A DNA stretch of 64,000 bases from Streptomyces olindensis (GCA_000696115.1 JJOH01000016.1:62001-126000), one strand, 5' to 3'; shown: positions 31,027 to 39,695, counted from the first letter of the stretch. The notes: generated by a model not told the origin, from the letters alone. A program made the numbers and translations.

Positions 31027-32631
31027 TTGACGTCCGCAGGCATCCCCGCGAGGGCGGTGTGCGTCTCACGAACGGGATCACGCACACCCACGCCCGCGGA
31101 GGAAGCCATCACTCAGCACCTGGACGCCACGGGCACGATCCCGGGCGCGCGCCGCCCCGGTCCGCCGACGTCCCGGCCCCCGCGGGCGGGCCGCTGGCGA
31201 CGGGCGGTGCCGGTCGCCGTCCCGGCCCTGGCCGCGCTCGCCCTCGGCCTGTGGGGGATCGAGCGGCAGGACAGCATGTGGCGCGACGAGTCCGTCACCT
31301 ACCAGGTCGCCCACCGTTCGCCGGGTGAACTGTGGGACCTGCTGGGCCACATCGACGCCGTGCACGGTCTGTACTACCTCCTCATGCACGCGGTGTTCGC
31401 CGTGTGGGACGGCGGGCTGACGGCCCTCAGACTGCCCTCCGTCCTGGCCACCGCCCTGGCCGCCGCCGGGGTCGCGGCGATCGGCGCCCGGCTGGCCGGG
31501 CACCGGGCCGGCCTGCTCGCCGGGCTCGTCTTCGCGCTGCTGCCGATCACCCAGCAGTACGCGCAGGAGGGCCGGTCCTACGCCCTGGTCACGGCGGGCG
31601 TCACCTGGGCGACGTACTTCTTCCTGCGAGCCACCGCCGACTCCCGCGCCCGCTGGTGGACGGCGTACGCCCTCACCCTCCACCTCGCCTCCTGGCTGCA
31701 CGAGTTCGCCGCGCTGGCGCTGCTCGCCCACGGGCTGACCCTGTGGCTCTCGCGCCCGGCGCGCGGTGTCGTACGGCGGTGGGCGATCGCGGCGGCCGGG
31801 GTGGGGGTGGGGCTGCTGCCCCTCGCGGTGGTCAGCGCGGGCCAGGCGGAGGCCCAACTGGGCTGGCTCGGACGGCCGAGCGCGAGTGCGTGGCTGCTGT
31901 TCGCGGGCCTCTCGGCCGGGACGGTGCTGCTGTGCCGGCTCCTCGTCCGCACGGGCGCCCCCGGGGCCGTCGCCCTGACCCGTCTCGCCCTGCCGCTGCT
32001 GATCGCCCCGGCCGGCCTGCTGATGACGATCTCGCTCGTCAAGCCGTGGTACGTCGACCGGTACGTGCTGTACGGCGTGACGGGCCTGGCCCTGCCGGCC
32101 GGGGCCGCGCTGTCCTGGGCGATCGGGCAGCGGCACCGGCTCGCCCCTGCGGCCCGGGTGCTGACGGCCTGTCTGGCGGCCGGTACGGCGGTCGCGGTGC
32201 TGCTGCCGTGGTCGCTGCTTGTGCGCTCACCCGAGAGCCGCAAGGACGACGTCGTCGCGGTCGCCCGCGCGGTCGATCGCCAGGCACACCCGGGCGACGC
32301 CGTCCTGTTCATGCCCGCCCGGCGCCGCGAATGGCTGCTGTCCTTCCCCGAGATCCACGACCGGCTCGACGACCTGGCCCTCGCCGCGTCCCCGACCGCC
32401 TCCCGCACGCTGCACGGCACCGAACGCGATGCCGCCGCGATCCGCCGCCACATCCTGGCGGCCGACCGCGTCATCGCCCTCACCGACCCGCCCGGGCAGC
32501 CGCTCGACCCCTTCCCGCAGGAGGAGATCAAGCGCCGGACGCTGAGGACCCACTTCGAGGTGTGCGAACGCACCCGGGTCCAGGGCGCCCAGATCATCGT
32601 CTACGCCCGCCCCGGCCGCTGCACGCCGTAA
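31027..32631 (+). CDS. GT39/ArnT-like membrane glycosyltransferase
   Basis: A TTG at 31027 with AAAGGA upstream is the best start I see, but the first ~45 residues are poorly structured and a later start is possible. About 534 residues. Hydrophobic multi-helix protein with the GT-C pattern: an acidic pair in the first outer loop (MWRDESVTYQVAHRSPGELWDLLGHIDAVHGLYYLLMH) and the QQYAQEGRSYAL segment typical of GT39/mannosyltransferases that use polyprenyl-phosphate sugars. Probably in one unit with the preceding GT87/PAP2 gene, for envelope glycan or glycolipid assembly. Confidence 0.82.
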   Translation: MTSAGIPARAVCVSRTGSRTPTPAEEAITQHLDATGTIPGARRPGPPTSRPPRAGRWRRAVPVAVPALAALALGLWGIERQDSMWRDESVTYQVAHRSPGELWDLLGHIDAVHGLYYLLMHAVFAVWDGGLTALRLPSVLATALAAAGVAAIGARLAGHRAGLLAGLVFALLPITQQYAQEGRSYALVTAGVTWATYFFLRATADSRARWWTAYALTLHLASWLHEFAALALLAHGLTLWLSRPARGVVRRWAIAAAGVGVGLLPLAVVSAGQAEAQLGWLGRPSASAWLLFAGLSAGTVLLCRLLVRTGAPGAVALTRLALPLLIAPAGLLMTISLVKPWYVDRYVLYGVTGLALPAGAALSWAIGQRHRLAPAARVLTACLAAGTAVAVLLPWSLLVRSPESRKDDVVAVARAVDRQAHPGDAVLFMPARRREWLLSFPEIHDRLDDLALAASPTASRTLHGTERDAAAIRRHILAADRVIALTDPPGQPLDPFPQEEIKRRTLRTHFEVCERTRVQGAQIIVYARPGRCTP

Positions 32632-32777
32632 CCGCACCGGTGGTGTCGGAAAACCGGCGGGAGCGCCCTTCCGATGTCGGATATCCGGGCCCGCCCGGTC
32701 CGTGGCTGGATCCCGGGCGGTCCTGGCTGAAAGGTGAGCCTCGCTGTCCACCCGGAAGATCCGACATGGAGGGTTCT

Positions 32778-35540
32778 GTGAACGAGGCAACGACGGCCGA
32801 CGGACCACGGCGGAGTCCGACGGCCACACTCCTGATGGCCTGCATCGGGGTGTTCGTCGCCTACCTGCCGGTCACCACCGTCTCCGTCAGTCTCCCCGCG
32901 ATCCAGCGGGACCTGCACGCGTCGACCGCCCAACTGTCCTGGGTCTCGGACGCGTTCGTCCTGCCGATGGCAGCGCTCATCCTCACCGCCGGTGTCGTCG
33001 GAGACGTGCACGGCCGCAAGAAGGTCTTCCAGGCCGGCCTGCTGTTCTCGGCCGCCGGGGCCGTCGTCGCCCTGAGCGCGCAGTCGGTGCAGGTGCTGTG
33101 GGCCGGGCAGGCACTGGCCGGGACGGGCGCGGCGGCGCTGCTGCCCACGACCCTGGCGCTGATCAGCCACGCCGTGCCGAACCCACACGAGCGCGCCAAG
33201 TTCGTCGGCCTGTGGGCCGCCGCCCTGTCGCTGGCGCTGGCCGTCGGCCCCCTGATGGCCGGGGTGATCCTGCAGCACGCCGCCTGGCACTGGATCTACG
33301 TGCCCGCCATACCCGTGGCCCTGCTGACGATGGCCGCCGCCGTGCCGCTGGTCGCCGACTCGCGCGCCCCCGGCTCACGCAAGCTCGACTGGCCGGGCCA
33401 GCTCACCGCCGCGCTCACCATCACCTCGCTCGTCTACGGCGTCATCGAGGGCGGGGCGCAGTCCTTCACCGAGCCCCGGGTCGTCGTGGCGCTCGCCCTC
33501 GCCGCCGTCGGTGCCGTCGCCTTCGTCGTGGCCGAACGCCGCAGCGCCAGCCCCATGCTGGACCTCACGCTGTTCCGCAGCCCCGCGTTCAGCGCGACCA
33601 CGCTGATCGCGATGATCAGCTTCCTGGGCCTGATCGGCTTCTTCTTCGTCCTCAGCCTCTACTTCGGCATGGTGCAGCGGCTCGACACCCTCGACGCGGC
33701 GTACCGCATGCTCATGGTGACGGCGGTGAGCCTGCTCGTCGGAGTCGTCGTCGGGCCGCTGATGCGGCACATCCCGGCCCGTGCCCTGATCACCACCGGT
33801 CTGCTCGCCACCACGGGCGCCCTGCTGTCCCTGACCGCGCTCGACGCGCACACCGCGTTCGGGCCGCTGGCCTGGCGGCTGGTGCTGCTCGGCCTCGGCA
33901 TGGGCCTGGTCATCACGCCCATGACCGCCACGGCGGTCGCGTCCGTGCCGCACCACCTGGCCGGGATGGCCGCCGCGGGCAACAACGCCTTCCGGCAGGT
34001 CGGCGGCGCCCTCGGCCCGGCCGTCCTGGGCACGCTGCTGACGACCAGGGCCACGGACGCCCTGCCCGGGCACCTCGCCGACGCGGGGGTGGGCGGGGCG
34101 ACCGCCCACCAGGTCACCGCGGCCGTCGACACCGCCGGGCTGGGCGCCGTCGCCGGGATGAACCTGGGCGCCGACACCGGCCGCGCGCTGGGCGCCCTGT
34201 CCGAGTCCTTCCTCGACGGCCTCCGGCTCTGCCTGCTCGTCGCCGCGTCCCTGGCCCTGCTCGCCGCGCTGGTCGGGGCGGTGCTGCTGCGCAAGCCGAA
34301 GCCGAAGGAGACGCCCGGGCCTGAGGTCGCGGGGCCGGGGGGCGCCGCCGAGCTTGCTGCCGTGGGGTCGGCTGCCGTGCCTGCCGTCGGGGGGTCGGCT
34401 GACGGGTCTGTTGCCGTGGTGTCTGCTGCCGCGCCGGCTGTCGCGGGGCCGGCTGCTGAGCTTGCTGCTGCGGGGTCGGCTGCCGGTTCTGCTGCCGCCG
34501 TGCCTGCCGTCGGGGCGTCGGCTGCCGGGTCTGTGGCCGTGGGGTCTGCTGACGGTCATGCCGTCGCGGGGCCGGCTGCTGAGCTTGCTGCTGCGGGGTC
34601 GGCTGCCGGTTCTGCTGCCGCCGCGCCTGCCGTCGGGGCATCCGCTGCCGGGCCTGTTGCCGCGGGGTCCGCCGCCGAATCTGTTGCCGCCGGGTCCGCC
34701 GCCGAATCTGTTGCCGCCGGGTCCGCCGCCGACTCGGCTGCCGTGGGGTCCGTCGCCGAGCCTGCCGCCGCGCGTGGCCCGGCCGTCGTCGGTCGGGTGA
34801 GTGACGCCGCCGGGCGGGCCATGGCGGGTGCCACGATCACGCTGATCTCCGTGGCCGGGCGGCAGGTCGGCCGGGCCGAGGCGCACGACGCGGGCCGGTA
34901 CCGGCTGGCCGCGCCCGCGGCGGGCACCTACGTCCTGATCGCGGCGGCGGACGGCCATCAGCCCCAGGCGTCGACGCTCACGCTCGGCGAGGAGTCCCTG
35001 CCCCACGACGTGGTCCTGGCCGGCGGCAGCGGCCTGAGCGGGACGGTGGCCACGGCAGAGGACCGGCTGCCGGTGGCCGGCGCGACGGTCGTGGTGACGG
35101 ACGCGCGCGGAGACGTCGCCGCCACCGGCACCACCGACGCCTCCGGCACGTTCGGCTTCGGCACCCTGCCCGACGGCGACCTCACGATCGCCGTCAACGC
35201 CGCCGGGTACCGGCCCGCCGCGCTCCCCGTCCAGCTGCCCGGCACCCCGGTCACCGGTCTGGAGGTGCTGCTGCGCCCCGGGGCGCGCGTGCAGGGCGTC
35301 GTACGGTCGGGGGCCGGCCGCGACCCGGTCGCCGACGCGCGGGTCACCCTCGTCGACGCCGCCGGGAACGTCGTGGGCACCGCCATCACCGGCACGGACG
35401 GCGCCTACGCGTTCACCGACCTGGACGCGGGGGACTACTCCCTGATCGCCAGCGGCTACGCGCCCGTCGCCACGACGGTCACCGTGGACGGGCGCGCCCC
35501 GAGCGACGTCCATCCGCGACTGGCCCACCAGGACGCGTGA
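32778..35540 (+). CDS. MFS exporter (DHA2) fused to carboxypeptidase-regulatory-like domains
   Basis: GTG at 32778 follows GGAGGG by 4 bp; an ATG at 32766 is the alternative. About 920 residues. Residues ~15-500 are a 14-helix DHA2 exporter (VSVSLPAIQRDL, GVVGDVHGRKKVF). An Ala/Gly/Ser/Val-rich spacer of ~150 residues follows, built from 41-residue and 9-residue repeats (GSAAESVAA). The C-terminal ~245 residues are three successive beta-sandwich domains of the CarboxypepD_reg type (VVGRVSDAAGRAMAGATITLI..., LSGTVATAEDRLPVAGATVVV..., VQGVVRSGAGRDPVADARVTLV...). With 14 helices both ends are expected in the cytoplasm, so the tail is probably internal. A related, shorter fusion is at 60524-62263. 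Confidence 0.88.
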   Translation: MNEATTADGPRRSPTATLLMACIGVFVAYLPVTTVSVSLPAIQRDLHASTAQLSWVSDAFVLPMAALILTAGVVGDVHGRKKVFQAGLLFSAAGAVVALSAQSVQVLWAGQALAGTGAAALLPTTLALISHAVPNPHERAKFVGLWAAALSLALAVGPLMAGVILQHAAWHWIYVPAIPVALLTMAAAVPLVADSRAPGSRKLDWPGQLTAALTITSLVYGVIEGGAQSFTEPRVVVALALAAVGAVAFVVAERRSASPMLDLTLFRSPAFSATTLIAMISFLGLIGFFFVLSLYFGMVQRLDTLDAAYRMLMVTAVSLLVGVVVGPLMRHIPARALITTGLLATTGALLSLTALDAHTAFGPLAWRLVLLGLGMGLVITPMTATAVASVPHHLAGMAAAGNNAFRQVGGALGPAVLGTLLTTRATDALPGHLADAGVGGATAHQVTAAVDTAGLGAVAGMNLGADTGRALGALSESFLDGLRLCLLVAASLALLAALVGAVLLRKPKPKETPGPEVAGPGGAAELAAVGSAAVPAVGGSADGSVAVVSAAAPAVAGPAAELAAAGSAAGSAAAVPAVGASAAGSVAVGSADGHAVAGPAAELAAAGSAAGSAAAAPAVGASAAGPVAAGSAAESVAAGSAAESVAAGSAADSAAVGSVAEPAAARGPAVVGRVSDAAGRAMAGATITLISVAGRQVGRAEAHDAGRYRLAAPAAGTYVLIAAADGHQPQASTLTLGEESLPHDVVLAGGSGLSGTVATAEDRLPVAGATVVVTDARGDVAATGTTDASGTFGFGTLPDGDLTIAVNAAGYRPAALPVQLPGTPVTGLEVLLRPGARVQGVVRSGAGRDPVADARVTLVDAAGNVVGTAITGTDGAYAFTDLDAGDYSLIASGYAPVATTVTVDGRAPSDVHPRLAHQDA
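34320..34790. repeat. Intragenic repeats encoding the Ala/Gly/Ser/Val linker
   Basis: A 123-bp (41-codon) unit begins at 34441 and 34564; a decayed copy precedes it. It is followed by 27-bp (9-codon) repeats near 34675-34735. All unit lengths are multiples of three, so the frame is kept. Confidence 0.85.
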
Positions 35541-35555
35541 GCCGGCCCGCCCCCG

Positions 35556-36725
35556 CTACAGCCGCTGAATGATGGTGCCGGTGGCCAGCCCGCCACCGGC
35601 GCACATCGTGATCAGGGCGAACTCCTTGTCCGCGCGCTCCAGTTCGTGCAGGGCCGTCGTGATGAGCCGGGCCCCGGTGGCCCCCACCGGGTGCCCGAGC
35701 GCGATCGCCCCGCCGTTGACGTTCACCTTGTCCAGGTCCTGCTGGAAGACCCGCGCCCAGCTCAGGACGACGGACGCGAACGCCTCGTTGATCTCGACGA
35801 GGTCGATGTCCCCCAGGGACATCCCGGCCTTGCCCAGCACGGCCCTGGTCGCGTCGATCGGGCCGTCCAGGTGGAAGTGGGGGTCGGAGCCCACGAGCGC
35901 CTGAGCCACGATCCGGGCCCGGGGTCGCAGCTTCAGCGCCCGGGCCATCCGCTTCGACGCCCACATGATCGCCGCGGCCCCGTCGGAGATCTGGGACGAG
36001 TTGCCGGCCGTGTGCACCGCCGTCGGCATGATCGGCTTCAGGGAGGCGAGCGCCTCCGCGGACGTGTCGCGCAGGCCCTCGTCCTTGTCGACCAGGCGCC
36101 ACATGCCCTGCCCGGCGTGCTGCTCCTCCTCGGTCGTCGGCACCTGGACCGCGAACGTCTCCCGTTTGAACCGCTCCTCCGCCCAGGCGTGCGCGGCCCG
36201 CTCCTGGGAGGCGAGGCCCAGCGCGTCGACGTCCTCCCGGGTCAGTCCGCGGTGCCGGGCGATGCGCTCGGCCGCCTCGAACTGGTTCGGCAGGTCCACG
36301 TTCCACTCGTCGGGGAACGGCTTCCCGGGACCGTGCTTCGAACCCGATCCCAGCGGCACCCGCGACATCGACTCCACCCCGCACGAGATGCCGACGTCGA
36401 TCACGCCCGTGGCGACCATGTTGGCCACCAGGTGCGAGGCCTGCTGGGAGGACCCGCACTGCGCGTCGACCGTCGTCGCGGCCGTCTCGTAGGGCAGCCC
36501 CATGGTCAGCCAGGCCGTGCGCGCGGGGTTCATGGACTGCTCGCCCGCGTGCGTGACCGTGCCGCCGACGATCTGCTCGACGCAGTCGGCCGGGATGCCG
36601 GTGCGGCCCAGCAGCTCGCGGTAGGTCTCGCCCAGGAGGTAGGCGGGGTGCAGGTGGGCGAGCGCGCCGCCGCGCTTGCCGATGGGGGTGCGTACGGCTT
36701 CGACGATCACGGGTTCGGCAGCCAT
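35556..36725 (-). CDS. Steroid-type 3-ketoacyl-CoA thiolase (FadA5-like)
   Basis: Protein of 389 residues. Thiolase active-site residues are all present: nucleophile Cys90 in TTVDAQCGSSQQ, His345 in GGAIALGHPVG and Cys375 in ITMCAGGG. The fold and length match degradative thiolases. FadA5 of Mycobacterium, which cleaves the cholesterol side chain, is a close relative in layout. A steroid role is inferred from the neighbours: divergent from a CYP125-type P450, with KstR-like boxes between them. It could instead serve general beta-oxidation. The divergent region (36726-36943) also contains a 17-bp perfect palindrome. Confidence 0.88.
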   Translation of the reverse strand: MAAEPVIVEAVRTPIGKRGGALAHLHPAYLLGETYRELLGRTGIPADCVEQIVGGTVTHAGEQSMNPARTAWLTMGLPYETAATTVDAQCGSSQQASHLVANMVATGVIDVGISCGVESMSRVPLGSGSKHGPGKPFPDEWNVDLPNQFEAAERIARHRGLTREDVDALGLASQERAAHAWAEERFKRETFAVQVPTTEEEQHAGQGMWRLVDKDEGLRDTSAEALASLKPIMPTAVHTAGNSSQISDGAAAIMWASKRMARALKLRPRARIVAQALVGSDPHFHLDGPIDATRAVLGKAGMSLGDIDLVEINEAFASVVLSWARVFQQDLDKVNVNGGAIALGHPVGATGARLITTALHELERADKEFALITMCAGGGLATGTIIQRL

Positions 36726-36755
36726 GGGTGCGGGTCCTCTCCGGGAGGCTCAGCG

Positions 36756-36777
36756 GAACTAGTACGCGTTCTAGTTC
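36756..36777. promoter_or_regulatory. KstR-like box near the thiolase gene
   Basis: Arms GAACTAG and CTAGTTC enclose TACGCGTT; the 22-bp site has one mismatched pair. The core TAGTACGCGTTCTA differs by one base from TnnAACnnGTTnnA, the KstR operator core known from mycobacteria. It lies 31 bp before the thiolase start. Confidence 0.65.
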
Positions 36778-36778
36778 T

Positions 36779-36795
36779 GTCAGCAGTGTGCTGAC
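36779..36795. promoter_or_regulatory. Perfect palindrome GTCAGCA-GTG-TGCTGAC
   Basis: A 7+3+7 bp perfect inverted repeat immediately beside the KstR-like box in the thiolase promoter region. A second operator or a -35/-10 neighbour; regulator unknown. Confidence 0.5.
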
Positions 36796-36857
36796 GGCCG
36801 CTCGATGACCGCAAGGGTCGTGCGGGCAATTGGAGGGCCCATGCCTCTTGCTACTTG

Positions 36858-36871
36858 TAGAACCCGTTACT
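36858..36871. promoter_or_regulatory. KstR-like box near the P450 gene
   Basis: TAGAACCCGTTACT fits WnnAACnnGTTnnW exactly and is extended by GTAG/CTAC arms. It lies 72 bp before the P450 ATG. Confidence 0.65.
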
Positions 36872-36894
36872 ACCGTCACCGCAACTCCGCATAG

Positions 36895-36910
36895 CTGATG
36901 GGCCGTCAGA
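36895..36910. promoter_or_regulatory. Palindrome shared with the aldehyde dehydrogenase promoter
   Basis: CTGATGGGCCGTCAGA, 33 bp before the P450 ATG. A near-identical site, TCTGATGGATCGTCAGA, lies 26 bp before the aldehyde dehydrogenase ATG (48270-48286). Likely a common operator for a second regulator. Confidence 0.65.
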
Positions 36911-36943
36911 ATCAGAGTCCGGTACGAGTGGTGGGAGCCGCCC

Positions 36944-38179
36944 ATGCCCTGTCCCGCGCTGCCCGACGGGTTCGACTTCACCGACCCGGACCTGCTGCAC
37001 CACCGCGTGCCCCTGCCGGAGTTCGCCGAGCTGCGCCGCGCCGAACCGGTCTGCTGGGTGCCGCAGCCGGCCGGTCTCGCCGGCTTCGACGACGCGGGCT
37101 ACTGGGCCGTCACCCGGCACGCCGACGTCAAACACGTCTCCACGCACCCGGAGTTGTTCTCGTCGTACCTCAACACGGCGATCATCCGCTTCAACGAGCA
37201 CATCCGGCGCGACGCCATCGACGCGCAGCGGCTGATCCTGCTGAACATGGACCCGCCGGAGCACACCCGGGTCCGGCAGATCGTGCAGCGCGGGTTCACA
37301 CCCCGGGCGATCCGCGCGCTGGAGGGGCGGCTGCGGGCCCGCGCCCACGCCATCGTCGAGCACGCCCGCGCCCGCACCGGCCCGTTCGACTTCGTCACCC
37401 AGGTCGCCTGCGAACTGCCCCTGCAGGCCATCGCCGAACTGATCGGCGTCCCCCAGGAGGACCGGGACAAGATCTTCGACTGGTCCAACAAGATGATCGC
37501 GTACGACGACCCCGAGTACGCCATCACCGAGGAGGTCGGCGCCGAGTCGGCCACCGAGATCATTGCCTACGCGATGAACATGGCCGCCGACCGCAAGCAG
37601 TGCCCCGCCCACGACATCGTCACGCAACTGGTCGCGGCGGAGGACGAGGGCAACCTCGGCTCCGACGAGTTCGGCTTCTTCGTGCTGATGCTGGCCGTCG
37701 CGGGCAACGAGACCACCCGCAACGCCATCACGCACGGCATGCACGCCTTCCTCACCCACCCCGACCAGTGGGAGCTGTACAAGAGGGAGCGCCCGGCGAC
37801 GGCGGCGGAGGAGATCGTGCGCTGGGCGACCCCGGTGGCCGCCTTCCAGCGCACCGCCACCCAGGACACCGAACTGGGCGGCAAGCGGATCCGCAAGGGC
37901 GACCGCGTCGGCCTCTTCTACGCCTCCGCCAACCACGACCCCGAGGTCTTCGACGACCCGGACAGCTTCGACGTGACCCGCGACCCCAACCCGCACCTCG
38001 GTTTCGGCGGGGGCGGCCCCCACTTCTGCCTCGGCAAGTCCCTGGCCGTGCTGGAGATCGACCTCATCTTCAACGCCATCGCCGACGCCATGCCCGGGCT
38101 GAAGCTGGCCGGGGACCCGCGGCGGCTGCGGTCGGCGTGGATCAACGGGGTGAAGGAGCTGCCGGTCAGCACGGGCTGA
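36944..38179 (+). CDS. Cytochrome P450, CYP125-type (steroid C26 oxygenase-like)
   Basis: Protein of 411 residues, ATG with GTGGGAG upstream. P450 marks: I-helix AVAGNETTRN (about 251-260), ExxR motif E290-R293 in EEIVRWATPVAAFQRTA, heme loop GFGGGGPHFCLGKSLA with Cys362 as ligand. The blocks HPDQWELYKRERP, EEIVRWATPV-AFQRTA and RLRSAWINGVKELPV match the CYP124/125/142 clade. CYP125 oxidises the terminal methyl of the cholesterol side chain. Divergent thiolase, a KstR-like box upstream, and a ferredoxin gene under related control at 49.8 kb all support a sterol or branched-lipid substrate. Confidence 0.9.
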   Translation: MPCPALPDGFDFTDPDLLHHRVPLPEFAELRRAEPVCWVPQPAGLAGFDDAGYWAVTRHADVKHVSTHPELFSSYLNTAIIRFNEHIRRDAIDAQRLILLNMDPPEHTRVRQIVQRGFTPRAIRALEGRLRARAHAIVEHARARTGPFDFVTQVACELPLQAIAELIGVPQEDRDKIFDWSNKMIAYDDPEYAITEEVGAESATEIIAYAMNMAADRKQCPAHDIVTQLVAAEDEGNLGSDEFGFFVLMLAVAGNETTRNAITHGMHAFLTHPDQWELYKRERPATAAEEIVRWATPVAAFQRTATQDTELGGKRIRKGDRVGLFYASANHDPEVFDDPDSFDVTRDPNPHLGFGGGGPHFCLGKSLAVLEIDLIFNAIADAMPGLKLAGDPRRLRSAWINGVKELPVSTG

Positions 38180-38196
38180 GCCCCGCGGGGGAGGGC

Positions 38197-38235
38197 GAAG
38201 GCGACGGCCCCGGGGATCAGGGGGCCGCCGCCTTC
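38197..38235. terminator. Bidirectional terminator after the P450 gene
   Basis: GAAGGCGACGGCCCC (38197-38211) pairs with GGGGCCGCCGCCTTC (38221-38235) with one mismatch. It sits between convergent genes. Confidence 0.75.
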
Positions 38236-38255
38236 GGTCTGTGGGCGGGACCGGC

Positions 38256-38281
38256 TCAGTACCAGTGGTCAGTACCAGTGG
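38256..38281. repeat. Exact duplication of the 3' end of the lytic transglycosylase gene
   Basis: TCAGTACCAGTGG (complement of codons for Trp-Tyr-stop and neighbours) occurs at 38269-38281 in the gene and again at 38256-38268 with no gap. Both copies include the stop. Confidence 0.85.
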
Positions 38282-38685
38282 TTGGTCTGCCAGAAGTCCC
38301 AGGCGCCGCAGGCGCTGCCGTAGCGGTCCTTCATGTAGTCGAGACCCCACTCGATCTGGGTGGCCGCGTTGGTCTCCCAGTCGGAGCCGGCCGAGGCCAT
38401 CTTGGAGCCCGGCAGGGCCTGGACGAGGCCGTAGGCGCCGCTGGAGGAGTTCCGCGCGTTCACGTCCCAGTGGCTCTCCTGCTCCACGATCTTCGAGAAG
38501 CACTGGTACTGGGCGTCGTCGCCGATCATCTTCTTCGCCACCGCCTGCGCCGAGGAGGCCTCCGTCGGCGCGGCCTGCGCGGGACCGGCGGCGATCAGGG
38601 TGCCGCAGGTGGCCGCGGTCAGAGCGGCGGCGGCGAGGACCTTCTTCGGGGTGGCGGCGCGGCGGAGAACGGAAGCGGCGGGCAC
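38269..38685 (-). CDS. Secreted lytic transglycosylase-like protein
   Basis: GTG start with GAAAGG upstream; 138 residues. Signal peptide with basic start and Ala-rich core ending AGPAQA near residue 38. The mature domain is a minimal SLT/goose-lysozyme-like fold: CFSKIVEQESHWDVNARNSSSGAYGLVQALPGSKMASAG contains the catalytic-type Glu (QES). It is followed by AATQIEWGLDYMKDRYGSACGAWDFWQTNHWY. This short form is common among secreted Streptomyces cell-wall hydrolases, related to Rpf/SLT proteins. The 3' end is duplicated in tandem. Confidence 0.88.
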   Translation of the reverse strand: MPAASVLRRAATPKKVLAAAALTAATCGTLIAAGPAQAAPTEASSAQAVAKKMIGDDAQYQCFSKIVEQESHWDVNARNSSSGAYGLVQALPGSKMASAGSDWETNAATQIEWGLDYMKDRYGSACGAWDFWQTNHWY

Positions 38686-38816
38686 AGGCGACCTTTCGTC
38701 GGTGGGTGGGGCGGTCGTCCAGAGAAACAGGCCCGCCGGATGCCCGCAATGAACCCTTTTACTAGGTATGGCCGCACCTGTGCCCAGGCTCCGCCCCCCA
38801 TGACCGGGGCCGCTCC

Positions 38817-39695
38817 CTACGGCCCCGCTTCGTACGTGACGGGGCTCATGTGGGGGGCTTCACTCACGCGACCCCGATCGGGCGTGTCGAACGTGACCGG
38901 CGTCTCGAAGGCCGCCCGGCGCGTGGCCCGGCGCAGCGCCCGCAGGACCGCCGGCCCGAGGGTGAGGGTCAGGACGACCGTGACGACCGCCCGGCCCAGG
39001 TCCCAGCCGAGCGAGGTGGCCAGGCAGTACGCGAGGAAACGGGCCAGGTTCGTGGCGACCGGCGCGTGCGGGTCGAAGGCGACGTTCGAGGCGAGGGCGC
39101 TCATGAAGGGCCAGCCGGCCAGGTTCATGATCGTGCCGTAGGCGAAGGCGGCGAGGAAGCCGTAGGCCGCGAGCAGCGCGAGCTCCGCCCGGCCGCGCAG
39201 CCGGTCCGGGCCGGGCAGCAGGCCCGCGCCCATCGCGAACCAGCCCATCGCCAGCATCTGGAACGGCAGCCACGGCCCGACCCCGCCCGTGAGCAGCGCG
39301 GACGCGAACATCGTCACCGAGCCCAGGACGAATCCGAAGCCGGGGCCGAGGACCCGGCCGCTCAGCACCATCAGGAAGAACATCGGCTCGATACCGGCGG
39401 TACCGGCGCCGATCGGCCGCAGGGCGGCTCCCGTGGCGGCCAGCACGCCGAGCATCGCGACCGCCTTCGGGCCCAGCCCGGACTCCGAGATCGCCGCGGC
39501 CACGACCGCCACGAGCAGCACCAGCAGACCCGCGAAGAGCCACGGAGCGTCCTGCGCGTGCGCGCTGAGCCGCGAGGTGGGCGGCGCGAGGAAGGGCCAG
39601 CCGAAGCCGGCGACCCCGACCGCGCTGACCAGGGCCAGGGCGGCGAGGGAGCGGGGGCCGAGCCGGACGGCCCGCGCCTGCCGTTGCGTGCTCAT
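38817..39695 (-). CDS. ECF transporter S component (probably cobalamin-specific)
   Basis: The ATG at 39695 overlaps the EcfA stop by four bases (ATGA); 292 residues. Hydrophobic, with about seven to eight helices; the segment GIEPMFFLMVLSGRVLGPGFGFVLGSVTMFASALLTGGVGPWLPFQMLAMGWFAMGAG condensed over residues 105-165 resembles S components of the CbrT/HtsT-like group. Polar C-terminal tail. S components bind the vitamin and dock on the EcfT/EcfA module. Specificity for cobalamin is inferred from the riboswitch at the head of the operon and the two capture-type proteins. Confidence 0.85.
   Translation of the reverse strand: MSTQRQARAVRLGPRSLAALALVSAVGVAGFGWPFLAPPTSRLSAHAQDAPWLFAGLLVLLVAVVAAAISESGLGPKAVAMLGVLAATGAALRPIGAGTAGIEPMFFLMVLSGRVLGPGFGFVLGSVTMFASALLTGGVGPWLPFQMLAMGWFAMGAGLLPGPDRLRGRAELALLAAYGFLAAFAYGTIMNLAGWPFMSALASNVAFDPHAPVATNLARFLAYCLATSLGWDLGRAVVTVVLTLTLGPAVLRALRRATRRAAFETPVTFDTPDRGRVSEAPHMSPVTYEAGP

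Noticed and set aside
34320..34790. Frameshift or assembly collapse in the MFS/beta-sandwich gene
   Set aside because: All repeats are multiples of three and the frame continues cleanly into well-formed beta-sandwich domains.
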